From Cichorium intybus (taxonomy: Eukaryota > Streptophyta > Magnoliopsida > Asterales > Asteraceae), in the NCBI GenBank assembly GCA_023525715.1, contig JAKNSD010000077.1:434001-498000 (forward strand): a stretch of DNA of 64,000 bases. The letters run 5' to 3'. The notes beneath the pieces were generated by a model. That model was not told the DNA's origin. It worked only from the letters and a program-made list of their open reading frames with translations, and ran no database searches. This document shows positions 44,622 through 56,600 of the stretch, in pieces. How positions within the stretch are numbered: position 1 is the stretch's first letter; each line of letters starts with the position of its first letter. A program made the translations under genes and the position numbers.

Positions 44622-45099
44622 ATTGTTTATAGTGAACTAAGTATATCAATCCATTTAAAAATATACAACTATAAATACAAGGGACTAAAACTCTCGAAAA
44701 CATTCTCATACATAGTATAAGTACATACATACATACTGGAATGATATCATAACGAAAACATACAAAAGTGGTAGGATGAATTGAACACTACGGATAAGCC
44801 TAAGTATTTTTGGTAATTATATCTTGGATAAATAGAGCCTGATCAACTGTATTGGTCCAAGATATGATTAACGTATACTTAGGAATAGTCGTGCTGAACA
44901 ACAAGTCCGAACACTTACCAATAATCAAATAACTAAACATAAGATATAAAATACTATAGGAGTATTTTATGACGCTATAGAACTAAACATGAAGTTAAAA
45001 TACTATATGAGTATTTTGTGTACATTACTTAATTATATATATGTGTATTTAAGAATCCCCTTTATATACTCCTTACACCCCAATCCTCGTACAGACGTC

Positions 45100-45828
45100 A
45101 TGGCCGGACATCACATACCAGGAGACCCTTACTACCCAGAAGAAGAACCAGAAGAAATGCCGGATAGTGAGGACCAATGGGACGAGGAGGAGTCCGATGA
45201 CGAACCCGAAGTCATCAACCCCCGCCACCCAATCCGCGAGCATCATGCACCACTCCCGGAGCCGAGCTTCCAGGTATACCGCCACCCTGGTGGCCCATTA
45301 TGGATGCGTACTCCTCGAAAGAGGGTACTCCCCATCCACCGTCCCATACTAATAGAAGAACCTCTTCAAGACCCGACACCAGAATGGGCAGAGCGCCTAC
45401 GCCAGTGGAGCCGCGAGCAAGGCCTGATCCCCCCTTATGGCAGGTGTCGAGACTTCTTCGACCTCAGCGAGGGAGGTTCCGCAGACCGAGCCTTACCGGT
45501 CATGATCGGGCGTATTAGCCGCCAGGAGGAGCGGATCAGGGCGACATCCAGCCAAGTCCTGGATGTGGGGGCCACTACGGAGGTCACCACAACGCGCGTT
45601 CGATGCCTCGACGAGGCTCATCACCGTACTTCCGAGAGGGTCGACTCGCTTGAGGAGGATGGGAGGACGGCTATGGGGATGTTCCGAGAGGCCTTCGCGC
45701 GGATATCAGAGTCCGAGCAGAGGATACGGTACATAGAGCAGAGGGCCGGGGAGGCCGTACGAGAGGCTGCCGACTTGAGAGCACAGGTAGCCGCGCTTCG
45801 TGGAGTCAGGGGATCCAGTTCGCCATGA
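45100..45828 (+). CDS. R8 extra ORF upstream of gag, 242 aa
   Basis: The start is taken at the ATG in GTCATGGCC. An in-frame ATG at 44989 lies in AT-rich leader and is less likely. The protein begins with a strongly acidic stretch (residues about 10-45, EEEPEEMPDSED and later DEEESDDEPE), then a Pro/Arg-rich middle, then an Arg/Glu-rich C-terminal 100 residues with heptad spacing that should form a coiled coil. It is clearly richer in G and C than the flanking leader and has no stop or frameshift. R9 is inserted 8 bases after its stop. It does not look like capsid, protease or any pol domain. It may be a separate accessory protein or a displaced N-terminal part of Gag. No equivalent is seen in R3. 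Confidence 0.7.
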   Translation: MAGHHIPGDPYYPEEEPEEMPDSEDQWDEEESDDEPEVINPRHPIREHHAPLPEPSFQVYRHPGGPLWMRTPRKRVLPIHRPILIEEPLQDPTPEWAERLRQWSREQGLIPPYGRCRDFFDLSEGGSADRALPVMIGRISRQEERIRATSSQVLDVGATTEVTTTRVRCLDEAHHRTSERVDSLEEDGRTAMGMFREAFARISESEQRIRYIEQRAGEAVREAADLRAQVAALRGVRGSSSP

Positions 45829-46066
45829 GTGGTACTTTTAACACCAAGATACTCTTTATATGTAAATATAATAAAAGGGTAAATTGGTCATTTTACCTTA
45901 GAAGGGTAATTTGGTCATTTGACCCTGTAAAGGACCAATCATGTAAAAACATTGTTTGCTTGTGGCAAAAGTATAAAGAATGAAAGTTTTATTGTAATAA
46001 AATGTGAGAAAAGTGCCATAAGTTCAAGAAAAAGAACTTAGGGACTAAATTTGTAAAGTTTGGAGG

Positions 46067-46074
46067 TATAAATA
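46067..46074 (+). promoter_or_regulatory. TATA box of the R9 LTR
   Basis: TATAAATA in GAGGTATAAATAGGAGAG, present again at 51652-51659 and in related form in R1. Confidence 0.65.
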
Positions 46075-46699
46075 GGAGAGTTGACTCTCCATTTGTGGCT
46101 GAACATTTGAGAGTGTTCGGGAAGGATTTTGAGAGCACGATTCTGGAAAAGTTTCAAGAACTGAAGCATGAATTTGGAGCAAGTGTTTGGAATTTGGTGA
46201 TTCCTAAGTTAAACAAGGTTAGTAGTTGATTTCTAAACAAGTTCTTGAAGTGTTCTTGTTGGGTTTTTACATGGATGACTGAAAACTGTAAATTCAGTTA
46301 TGATCCATGATATCTATATGGTTTCTAAGTTGAAACATGTCTATTATGAAAAGAACACATATCAAATAGAAAGTATGTTGATATTAGTGAAAATTTGGAA
46401 CTTTGCTCAAGAACCCTAGAATACAAGTTTTTATGATCAACTTGATTCTAATGGGTTATAATGAATTCCAAATGTTATATTTGTTGAAATAAATCAGTAG
46501 CAGTGATTAATCTTTGATAATTTCGGTTTTTGGATTAAAAATGCAAAAACGGGAATTTCTAGAAATGGATTGGAATTACCAATTCCATTGTTTAAAACTT
46601 GAAGTAAATGAAGGGTTTTGGTCCTGGAACAAACCCCTACCGATTAAGTAGGGTATTAAGCACTTAATATGAGAAAATGAGAATTTGTAGCATAAAAAT

Positions 46700-46960
46700 C
46701 GTGAGATGAGTCTGCGATAGACAAGAACGGAGCTGTGAGTCATTAATACGAAAATACCAAATAAGCCGTGAGTCTGTGAAAGAAAAGAACGGAGCTGTGA
46801 GTCAATAATAAAAGTAAAAAGACAATACCAGATAAGCCGTGAGTCAATGAAATGACAAGAACGGAGCTGTGAGTCAGTAAAAAGACAATACCGGGTAAGC
46901 CGTGAGTCAATGAAATGACAAGAACGGAGCCGTGAGTCTAGGCAAAAGCGGGGAAAACTC
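46700..46960. repeat. Minisatellite in the R9 LTR
   Basis: Four units of unequal length built from AAGAACGGAGCTGTGAGTC and GATAAGCCGTGAGTC words. The same array is at 52284-52540 in the other LTR. An antisense 126-residue frame there is a by-product of the repeats. Confidence 0.88.
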
Positions 46961-47727
46961 GTGAGCCATAAATGATTATGAAATAAAATGTTATACCCAA
47001 CTGGTGCGGCCTATATGGCTATGATATTGGATGATTAAATCCAACTGGTGCGGCCTATATGGCTATGATATAAATGTTGAAACTGTTTGGTGCGGCTTAT
47101 ATAGCCAGGAAATATGGTGCAGCCAATTGTGACTAAGAAACATGGGACAGAAATGGTTAGATATGATTAAATGTGCAAATAACTGACGTGATTTGATAAT
47201 CATATGTTATGATGGTTCAGCCTGTAAGGCTATGCAGTAGGATGTGAAATCCTAAGAGATATATGGTCAGCCAATATGGCTAGGAGTTTGGATCTGATAT
47301 ACAGATAGAGATATACGGTTAGCCGGAAGGGGCTATAAAATGGGACTTGATATCGAAAAGATGAGTAGAAAAAGACTTATCATATATAGAGTATTATATA
47401 TGAATGTATTTCTTATACATGTTATTTGCAGATATGATTACTCACTGAGCTTTATAGCTCATGTTATTTGTTAAATGTCCCTGCAGGTTAACATGATCCT
47501 GATAAGGGAAAAGATAGAGTCTGTGACTAAAGGAGTGGGACTTATAGATGCTGTCAGTAGCAGCCCGGCTTCAAAGGAGATTATGGTATTTTATACTCTC
47601 CTTGATACACTTGTACCCGTTTTTAATAAGATATACCCCTTTTGTTATGGTTTTACGTATTGAAACCTTTGTTTTAAATGAAAAATTTTCAGGGGTGTTT
47701 TTGTTTTAAAAGGCGAGTGTTACAAGT

Positions 47728-47739
47728 TGGTATCAGAGC
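47728..47739 (+). other. R9 primer-binding site
   Basis: TGGTATCAGAGC three bases after the LTR, complementary to initiator tRNA-Met. Confidence 0.92.
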
Positions 47740-50700
47740 CGTGGTTTAAGTGAACTAGGTGTCTATAGAGTAGATTCCTAGACTTAAACCTTGAGGGATA
47801 GTAGACATGTTGTACAGTTAGGTGTATATACGTATGATATGATACATAACCTAACTGTTTATTAAATTTTGAAGTATGAGCAGTGAGTCTTATCGGGGGG
47901 AATATGGGGCGTGGAGCTTTAAGAGGTGCACCAGCCCTTTCTCAAGGCTCCATTGAACGAGGGGCAAAGAGACAAGTAGTATAAAATCCACATGACAAGC
48001 AATAGTACCTGATGTGGTCAGAAAAAAAGAAATTGGTTGCTCACCCTGACTGATATTCAAGGTGAAAGAAAAGTAGTTGATACTACAAGAAATGCAGAAA
48101 AATATTAGTGGACGCTTCAGAAGAAGTTAACATGATTTAGGTCCAACCTTAAAAGGAAGGGACCAAAACGAAAAAGGTGATGTGGTGTAAGAAGTGCAGG
48201 AAAAGCACTCAGAAAATTGTAGAGTTGAGACTCTACGTTGAATTGTGGAAATCGTAGAAAACCGGAGCATATTGCTCGAGCCAGTTGGATGGAACGGAAG
48301 TGTTTCCAGCGCGGAGCTATAGATCACTTCCCTACGAAATGTTCACATGCTAAATGGGGAGTAACGGGTGATAAACCCAGGAAAGAACGGGGAGGAAAGA
48401 AAGAAGAAACGAATGGTCGAAAAGGACCAGTGGTACCATGAGCATTCCAGCAGACTGTGGAAGGAGCTCGTGAGGAAACTGATATGGTCTCAGATATAAT
48501 GTTTTGAATATAATCCCCGTGTATGTTATCTTTGATCCATGAAGCTATGCTTTGTATCGATGACTTTGATGTCTTGTCTGAATATTTCATCAACGATTAT
48601 GGATGAAATTTTGGAAGTAGCTATAGCAGATAGCAAATATATTCGAGATATTGAACACCTGGAAGGTAGTCCGCCTAGGATTTACGGGACCATTTTTCCC
48701 TATAAATCTGAAGCCGATGACTACCAATGAATTGGAAGTAATTATGCGTATGAATTGGTTAGCAATGAATGATGCTAACATGAATTGTAGAAATATGAAC
48801 ACTATGGTTCTAAAATCAGAAATGAATTGGATGAAATCCAGAGTAAATGACTGTTATTGAAGATACTGGTTACTTTCCTTTGCTTAAACTCGGAGAAGAG
48901 TTAGTAAAGGAAGGATGTTTTAGTTGGCATATGCAGTATTGGCCAAGCTAAATAAAGTGGCGATAGAAGTGTAAAACTTAAAATGAATTCTCGGATGTTT
49001 CTTCCGAAAGAACTTCCAGAATTTCTGCCAGATTGATGAGAAGAGTTTAAGATTAAACTGGTATTGAGAGCCATTACTGTTATTTAGGCTCCGTACCGAT
49101 TAGCACCTGCAGAGAGGGCAGAGTTGAGAAAGCAATTAGAAGAAATTTTGTATTGGGATCTCATATGGCCGAATGTGTCATCGTGTGGAGCCCTATCTGG
49201 CTTGAAAAGAAGAAAAACAAGTTGATGTGTATGTGCATTGACTACCGAGAATCTGATATTCTCGAAACCAGACTGAATATGATGTACATTTGTACTAGAT
49301 ATTGGAGTTACTTCATGGAGAAAAGTGATATGCGAAGTTTTTCAAGTGTGAAATTTGGCTAAAAGAAGTTTCAATTCTTTGGGCATGTTAACAGTGCTAA
49401 AGATGTTAAAGTAGATCTAGTGGAAATGATGCTGTGATAAAACGGAAACCGCCTTGGAATCTGACTGAAAATTGTAGTTTCCTTAAATTGGCAAGTTACT
49501 ATAGGAGAGTTGTGGAAAACTGCTCCTTGATTGCTGTCTAGTTGACTAAAGTTGACCAAGAAAAGTGAAAAGTTTGAGTGGAAAGAAAGACCACAAGTAT
49601 CTTTTCAAAGGTTGAAATAAACCTTGTGTGAAGCTCCGACGTTAGCGTTAATGCTAAGCGGAGAAGATAAATTGGATTACAGAAATGCATCCAGAGTTAA
49701 CTTTGGGTACATGACATTGCTGTATCAATTATGATCTTGGCATTTAAGCTTTGGAGACACTACTTATATGGTGTAAAGCTTACTGTTTACACGGATCATA
49801 AAAGTTTGAAACACTTAATTGATAAAAAAGAAGCTAAATATGAGATAGCAAAGATAGATGGGTTACTAAGAGATTTCGGTTATGAAATCTTGTACCATCT
49901 AAGAAACGCGGATGTGACTATAGATGCCTTGAATTGAAAAGAAAATATCCTTTGAAGGTTACATACACGTGTATGAGTATGGCGAATCGATTACCTGAAT
50001 TGATTCGGGTAGCACAAGAAGAAGTGCGTAAGTCTGAAAACGTGAAAAGAGAATGAATGATTGGATATTGGAAGAAGCTAGTTAAAAACTCACGGCGATT
50101 GAAAACCCTTGGTGGTTGTGTATGTGGGTTCCAAATCGAAGCGAGATATGAAATTTGTCCTTAAAAGATGCATATTGTAGTAGATATGCAATAAATCTGG
50201 GGCAGTGCCAAACGGTATAGGATGATGAAACCTATGTATTAGTGGCCGCGAATGAAGCAAAATATGTGAAGAAAAGTGTTTGACATGTTGCAGGTAAAGT
50301 CAAATCATCGAAAGCATACGGAGAAAATTTAGCCGTTGTGGGTCCCAGGGAAGAAATGGGACGATATTATTATAGATTTTATAATGAAGCCTCCTTGCCT
50401 ACCGCATGGAGATGATACCACATGGGTAATAGTTGACTGATTGATGGAATCAGCGCAAATTTACACCGACTAGTGAGACAATGAACATCAAAAATAGCAA
50501 AAAGTTATATAGATATAGTAACTTGTTGACATGGGTTATCGGTGTTGATTGTATTGGGTCGAAATAGTATATTTATTCTTTGGTTTTAGTATAATTACCA
50601 GGAATAATTAATTCAAAGGTACCATATATTGATGGACGAGGCGAGATAATGATGCAGACTCTAGAAGATATGCTTGAAATTTGCATAACAGACCTTAGTG

Positions 50701-51405
50701 GAAGATGAGAAGATCGTCTATCTTTGGTAGAATTTGTAAGAAATAACAGTTTGCATACTAGTATTCTAATGTCTCGTATGAAATGTTGTACGGAGTACCG
50801 TGTCATACTCCGATTTGTTAGATTGAAACTGTGAAAAGCCGTTGACTAGATCCTAGATTGTGGTACAAATTAAAGAGAAGAGTTGATAAATACGAGAAAT
50901 TTGGAGATGGCTAATAATTAGCAAAAGTGGTATGTGGATCACTGAGTAAAAACCGTTAAAATTTCAAGTGAGGAAAGATGGTGGTACTCAAAATGTCCTT
51001 TGGAAAGATTAAGATCGGTTTTGGGACAGAAAGGAAAGTTGAATCCTCATTTATTGGAACTTTCCGTATATCCCAAATAGTAAGAATTGTGGTGAAGTGA
51101 TTGAGGTATCTTGATGAACTTCAAGATATATATAATGTTTTCCATGTGTTTTATTTGCAGAAAACATGTATTGATAAATTCCAATGAATACCTCATGTTG
51201 AAATGAAGGTAGATAAGTAGTTAAGGTACCCGGGACAACCAGAGAAATGTTAGATGGAAAACGGGATAGCTATGAAATAAAAAGACTAGTATGGTTAAGT
51301 GCTTAGGCGATATCATAGAGGTTTCCATATGATATGGGAGACCGAAATTGTAATGAGATAGAAATACCCCTAACTCTTTGTTTGATTCCGAGGACAGAAT
51401 CTTTT
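47740..51405 (+). pseudogene. R9 gag-pol remnant, heavily mutated
   Basis: Zinc-knuckle-like remains at 48238-48360 (CQRGAIDHFPTKC-like). RT pieces run from about 49085 (APYRLAPAERAEL-like text with frame changes) to 49420. RNase H at 49731-49937 keeps LWRHYLYGVKLTVYTDHKSL. Integrase pieces are at about 50340-50830 (WDDIIIDFI, MQTLEDMLEI, RLSLVEFVRNNSLHTS). The 3' end has the GATTCCGAGGACAGAATC block also found in R6. Frameshifts and stops are spread throughout. Not functional. Confidence 0.82.
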
Positions 51406-51418
51406 GAAGGAGGGGAGA
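51406..51418 (+). other. R9 polypurine tract
   Basis: GAAGGAGGGGAGA shortly before the 3' LTR start at 51422. Confidence 0.8.
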
Positions 51419-51421
51419 ATT

Positions 51422-53268
51422 TGTAACACCAAGATACTCTTTATATGTAAATATAATAAAAGGGTAAATTGGTCATTTTACCTTACAAGGGTAATTTGGT
51501 CATTTGACCATGTAAAGGACCAATCATGTAAAAACATTGTTTCCTTGTGGCAAAAGTATAAAGAATGAAAGTTTTATTGTAATAAAATGTGAGAAAAGTG
51601 CCATAAGTTCAAGAAAATGAACTTAGGGACTAAATTTGTAAAGTTTGGAGGTATAAATAGGAGAGTTGACTCTCCATTTATGGCTGAACATTTGAGAGTG
51701 TTCGGGAAGGATTTTGAGAGCATGATTCTGGAAAAGTTTCAAGAACTGAAGCATGAATTTGGAGCAAGTGTTTGGAATTTGGTGATTCCTAAGTTAAACA
51801 AGGTTAGTAGTTGATTTCTAAACAAGTTCTTGAAGTGTTCTTGTTGGGTTTTTACATGGATGACTGAAAACTGTAAATTCAGTTATGATCCATGATATCT
51901 ATATGGTTTCTAAGTTGAAACTTGTCTATTATGAAAAAGAACACATATCAAATAGAAAGTATGTTGCTGTTAGTGAAAATTTGGAACTTTGCTCAAGAAC
52001 CCTAGAATACAAGTTTTTATGATCAACTTGATTCTAATGGGTTATAATGAATTCCAAATGTTATATTTGTTGAAATAAATAAGTAGAAGTGATTAATCTT
52101 TGATAATTTCGGTTTTTGGATTAAAAATGCAAAAACGGGAATTTCTAGAAATGGATTGGAATTACCAATTCCATTGTTTAAAACTTGAAGTAAATGAAGG
52201 GTTTTGGTCCTGGAACAAACCCCTACCGATTAAGTAGGGTATTAAGCAATTAATATGAGAAAATGGGAATTTGTAGCATAAAAATCGTGAGATGAGTCTG
52301 CGATAGACAAGAACGGAGCTGTGAGTCATTAATACGACAATACCAGATAAGCCGTGAGTCTGTGAAAGACAAGAACGGAGCTGTGAGTCAATAATAAAAG
52401 TAAAAAGACAATACCTGATAAGCCGTGAGTCAATGAAATGACAAGAACGGAGCTGTGAGTCAGTAAAAAGACAATACCGGGTAAGCCGTGAGTCAATGAA
52501 ATGACAAGAACGGAGCCGTGAGTCTAGGCAAAAGCAGGGCAAACTCGTGAGCCATAAATGATTATGAAATAAAATGTTATACCCAACTGGTGCGGCCTAT
52601 ATGGCTATGATATTGGATGATTAAATCCAACTGGTGCGGCTTATATAGCCAGGAAATATGGTGCAGCCAATTGTGACTAAGAAACATGGGACAGAAATGG
52701 TTAGATATGATTAAATGTGCAAATAACTGACGTGATTTGATAATCATATGTTATGATGGTTCAGCCTGTAAGGCTATGCAGTAGGATGTGAAATCCTAAG
52801 AGATATATGGTCAGCCAGTATGGCTAGGAGTTTGGATCTGATATCCAGATAGAGATATACGGTTAGCCGGAAGTGGCTATAAAATGGGACTTGATATCGA
52901 AAAGATGAGTAGAAAAAGACTTATCATATATAGAGTATTATATATGAATGTATTTCTTATACATGTTATTTGCAGATATGATTACTCACTGAGCTTTATA
53001 GCTCATGTTATTTGTTAAATGTCCCTGCAGGTTAGCATGTTCCTCATAAAGGAAAAGATAGAGTCCGTGACTAAAGGAGTGGGACTTATAGATGCTGTCA
53101 GTAGCAGCCCGGCTTCAAAGGAGATTATGATATTTTATACTCTCCTTGATACACTTGTACCCGTTTTTAATAAGATATACCCCTTTTGTTATGGTTTTAC
53201 GTATTGAAACCTTTGTTTTAAATGAAAAATTTTCAGGGGTGTTTTTGTTTTAAAAGCCGGGTGTTACA
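51422..53268 (+). repeat. R9 3' LTR, 1847 bp
   Basis: Starts TGTAACACC and ends GTGTTACA, followed by GTACT. It is shorter than the 5' copy mainly because one of the three GCGGCYTATATRGC units near 52620 is missing, as expected from slippage between direct repeats. Confidence 0.95.
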
Positions 53269-53273
53269 GTACT

Positions 53274-53679
53274 TGTACTACTCAAATTTTGTTATAGACT
53301 AGGATTTTACGAGCAGACGTTATACGCTACTCGCTCTTGTATGTAGGCGCGACCCTACAATTAAGTGATTACACTCTTTGTGGGTCGTTACGCCGTCCGT
53401 TTATTGTTGCGATGTAGTCCTCTGCGAAGGTCAAAATTTTCCTATCTCAAATGCATGTAACGCTACAAAATATTATTAATATGATGACGTATCTTATTTA
53501 TGAAACGTTGTACAAGTGTTTGTTATGTATGTTTGATACTGAATTATGGTTACAACTTACGAAGAGAAAAAGACAGAGATAAACTTAAGATATAATCGCC
53601 GTATCCTAATGACAACATACTTATAATAATCCTTACAGAAACTAACCGACGTCAAATCTTGAATCCTTGTGGCAAAAAT
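53274..53679 (+). other. R8 spacer between R9 and gag
   Basis: About 400 bases that join directly to the leader after removal of R9. Short of coding signals; it leads into the gag start at 53680. Confidence 0.6.
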
Positions 53680-56600
53680 ATGCCACCCCGTCGAAGAAAC
53701 GCTACGCGCGCACCGATCGCAACTCCCGAGCCACCCATGATGGACTCAGCTACTTTCCAAGCCGCTGTTACTGCTGCGGTAGCAGCTGCTATCGCTCAGA
53801 TAAACTCGAATGAGACAAATGGAAACGAAGCAGAAATGGCACCAACGACTCCACAAATGGAGAAAACATCAAACCAATTGCGAGTATGTACGTACAAGGA
53901 CTTCGCAAATTGCAAACCTGTGGCTTTCCATGGTACTGGTGGTGTCCTTGCTCTCACGAGATGGATTGAGAAGACTGAATCAATCTTTGATATCTCTGCA
54001 TGCCCCGAAGAATTTAACGTCAAATTCGCCGCTTGTACCTTTGCTGAGACGGCCATGTCCTGGTGGAAGGGTCATGTTAAGGCTCTGACACTCCCTGTGG
54101 CCAACTCGAAGAGTTGGGAGGAACTGAAGACCATGCTGATGAAAGAGTACTGTCCCAGAGGGGAGATCCAAAAACTAGAACAGGAGTTGTGGAACCTTAC
54201 CATGAAAGGTTCAGATCTGACTGCCTACACGAACCGATTCAACGACTTGGCAACCCTCTGCCCTGCTATGGTTACGCCATAATCTGTGAAGGTGGAACGC
54301 TATATCTGGGGGCTGTCTCCTCAGATCCAGAGGAACGTAGAAGCGGCAAGCCCCGCCACCTTCGACAGTGCCAAACGACTGGCCCAACAATTAGTCGACC
54401 ATGGGGTTCGCCAGGGCACCATGACCCCTAAAGCTGATCAACCAAAGGAGAAAGACCACAAAAGGAAACCCTGGAACAGGGGGTGGGGTCAACCTAACCA
54501 AGAAGGTGCCAAGAGACAACAGATTGTGGCAGTCCGTGCAGCTACTGTCCCGACTACCCCAACAGCAACCAAGCAGTATAATCGGACACTACCCAAGTGA
54601 AACAAGTGTAATTTCCACCATACCGGAGCCTGTAGAGAAATGCACTGCTCGAACTGTAACAAAAAGGGTCATACCGCCCGTTTCTGCAAGGCGCCAGTTC
54701 CACAAACCACCCAAGCCTCTAATGTTGGGGTGAGTCAAGCTTGCTATGGTTGTGGTGAGACGGGGCATTTTAAGCGTGATTGCCCGAAGACAAAGAACGT
54801 TGGGAGAAATGGAAGAGTCCTAGCCATGGGACGCGCGGAAGCGGTGGAGGATCCCACCGTGGTTACGTGTACGTTCCTCGTCAATAATTCATATGCTTAT
54901 GTTCTATTCGATAGTGGTGCGGAGAGGAGCTTCGTAAGCCACGAGTTTAAAAACTTACTAAAACAAATACCTCAACCACTCAATGAAACATTTACGGTAG
55001 AAATGGCAAATGGCAAAACAGAAAGCACAAACAACATATACATAGGCTGTACACTTACTCTGGACGATCACTCCTTTCAAATCGACTTAATGCCTGTTAG
55101 AATAGGAAGCTTTGACGTGATTGTTGGTATGGATTGGCTAATCCCCCATCATGCCGACATCATGTGTTACGAACGAGGGATCCGACTTCATCTGCCGGAT
55201 GACAAGACCCTTGTTATCTACGGTGATAAACCCAGTACCAGCCTCCGAATCGTGTCTTGCATCAAAGCCCGAAAGTACCTACAGAAAAGATACCATGCCT
55301 TCCTAGCCCACGTTGTTGACAAGAAGAAACAAGTAAAGAGCATCAAAGAGATCCCTGAAGTCTGCGACTTTTTTGACGTGTTCCCAGAAGACCTCCCAGG
55401 AGTACCACCTGCACGAAAAGTCGAGTTCAGAATCGATTTGATCCCTGGAGCCACCCCAGTAGCAAAAGCGCCATACCGATTAGCCCCGGCAGAAATGCAA
55501 GAATTATCCAGCCAACTAAATGAACTGCTAAGTAAAGGGTTCATCAGGCCGCGCTTCTCACCTTGGGGAGCGCCGGTCTTGTTCGTGAAGAAGAAGGATG
55601 GGTCATTCCGTATGTGTATTGACTATCGAGAGTTGAACAAGCTCACTATCAAGAATCGGTATCCGTTACCCCGAATCGACGACCTTTTCGACCAACTCCA
55701 AGGATCGAGTTACTTCTCAAAAATCGATCTAAGGTCGGGGTATCACCAACTCAGAGTCCAAGAAGAAGACGTTCCTAAGACGGCATTCAGAACTCGCTAC
55801 GGCCATTATGAATTCGTTGTGATGCCCTTCGGATTGACTAATGCGCCCGCAGTGTTTATGGATCTGATGAACCGCGTATGCCGACCTTACCTAGATAAAT
55901 TCGTGATAGTGTTTATCGACGACATACTTATCTATTCACGAAGTAAGGAGGAACATGGTCAACACCTACGACAAGTTTTGGAGACATTAAGAGCAGAGAA
56001 GCTGTATGCGAAATTTTCGAAATGCGAATTTTGGATTCGAAAGGTGGACTTCCTAGGCCACGTAGTCAGCAAGGAAGGGATACATGTGGATCCCTCCAAA
56101 ATCAAAGCTATCGAAAACTGGGAAGCACCAAGAACTCCGACAGAAATTCGCCAGTTTTTGGGCCTTGCTGGCTATTACCGAAGATTCATACAGAATTTCT
56201 CCAAAATTGCGAAGCCACTTACTGCCCTGACACAGAAGGGTGTAACATTCAAGTGGGAAGATAAACAAGACGCTGTCTTCCAGACCTTAAAGAAAGCTTT
56301 GTGCAGCGCTCCTATTCTGTCCCTTCCAGAAGGAACAGAAGACTTTGTGGTCTATTGTGATACATCGAACCAGGGTCTGGGCTGCGTACTCATGCAAAGA
56401 GGAAGAGTCATCGCCTACGCTTCAAGACAACTTAAAACTCACGAGGTCAACTACACTACACATGACCTCGAGTTGGGGGCGTTAGTATTCGCATTGAAGA
56501 TCTGGAGACACTACCTATACAGCACTAAGTGTACGGTCTTCACCGACCATAAGAGTCTCCAGCATATCCTCAACCAAAAAGAACTCAACATGAGACAACG

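Larger units (their letters stand above)
45837..47724 (+). repeat. R9 5' LTR, 1888 bp
   Basis: The 3' copy starts TGTAACACC; here the start reads TTTAACACC, so the terminal TG has mutated. It ends GTGTTACA. It contains a TATA box, a minisatellite at about 46700-46960 and three GCGGCYTATATRGC units at 46980-47120. Confidence 0.93.
45837..53268 (+). mobile_element. R9: decayed Gypsy element within R8
   Basis: LTRs at 45837-47724 and 51422-53268, target duplication GTACT at 45832-45836 and 53269-53273, initiator-Met primer site at 47728 and a polypurine tract at 51406. The interior has recognisable but heavily mutated Gypsy pol. Confidence 0.95.

Noticed and set aside
46700..46960. Regularly spaced repeats that could recall a CRISPR array
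   Set aside because: Units are unequal, spacers are not unique, and the array is an LTR minisatellite in a plant retroelement.
52162..52542. 126-residue antisense frame with internal repeats
   Set aside because: Created by the R9 LTR minisatellite; the matching frame in the other LTR is broken.
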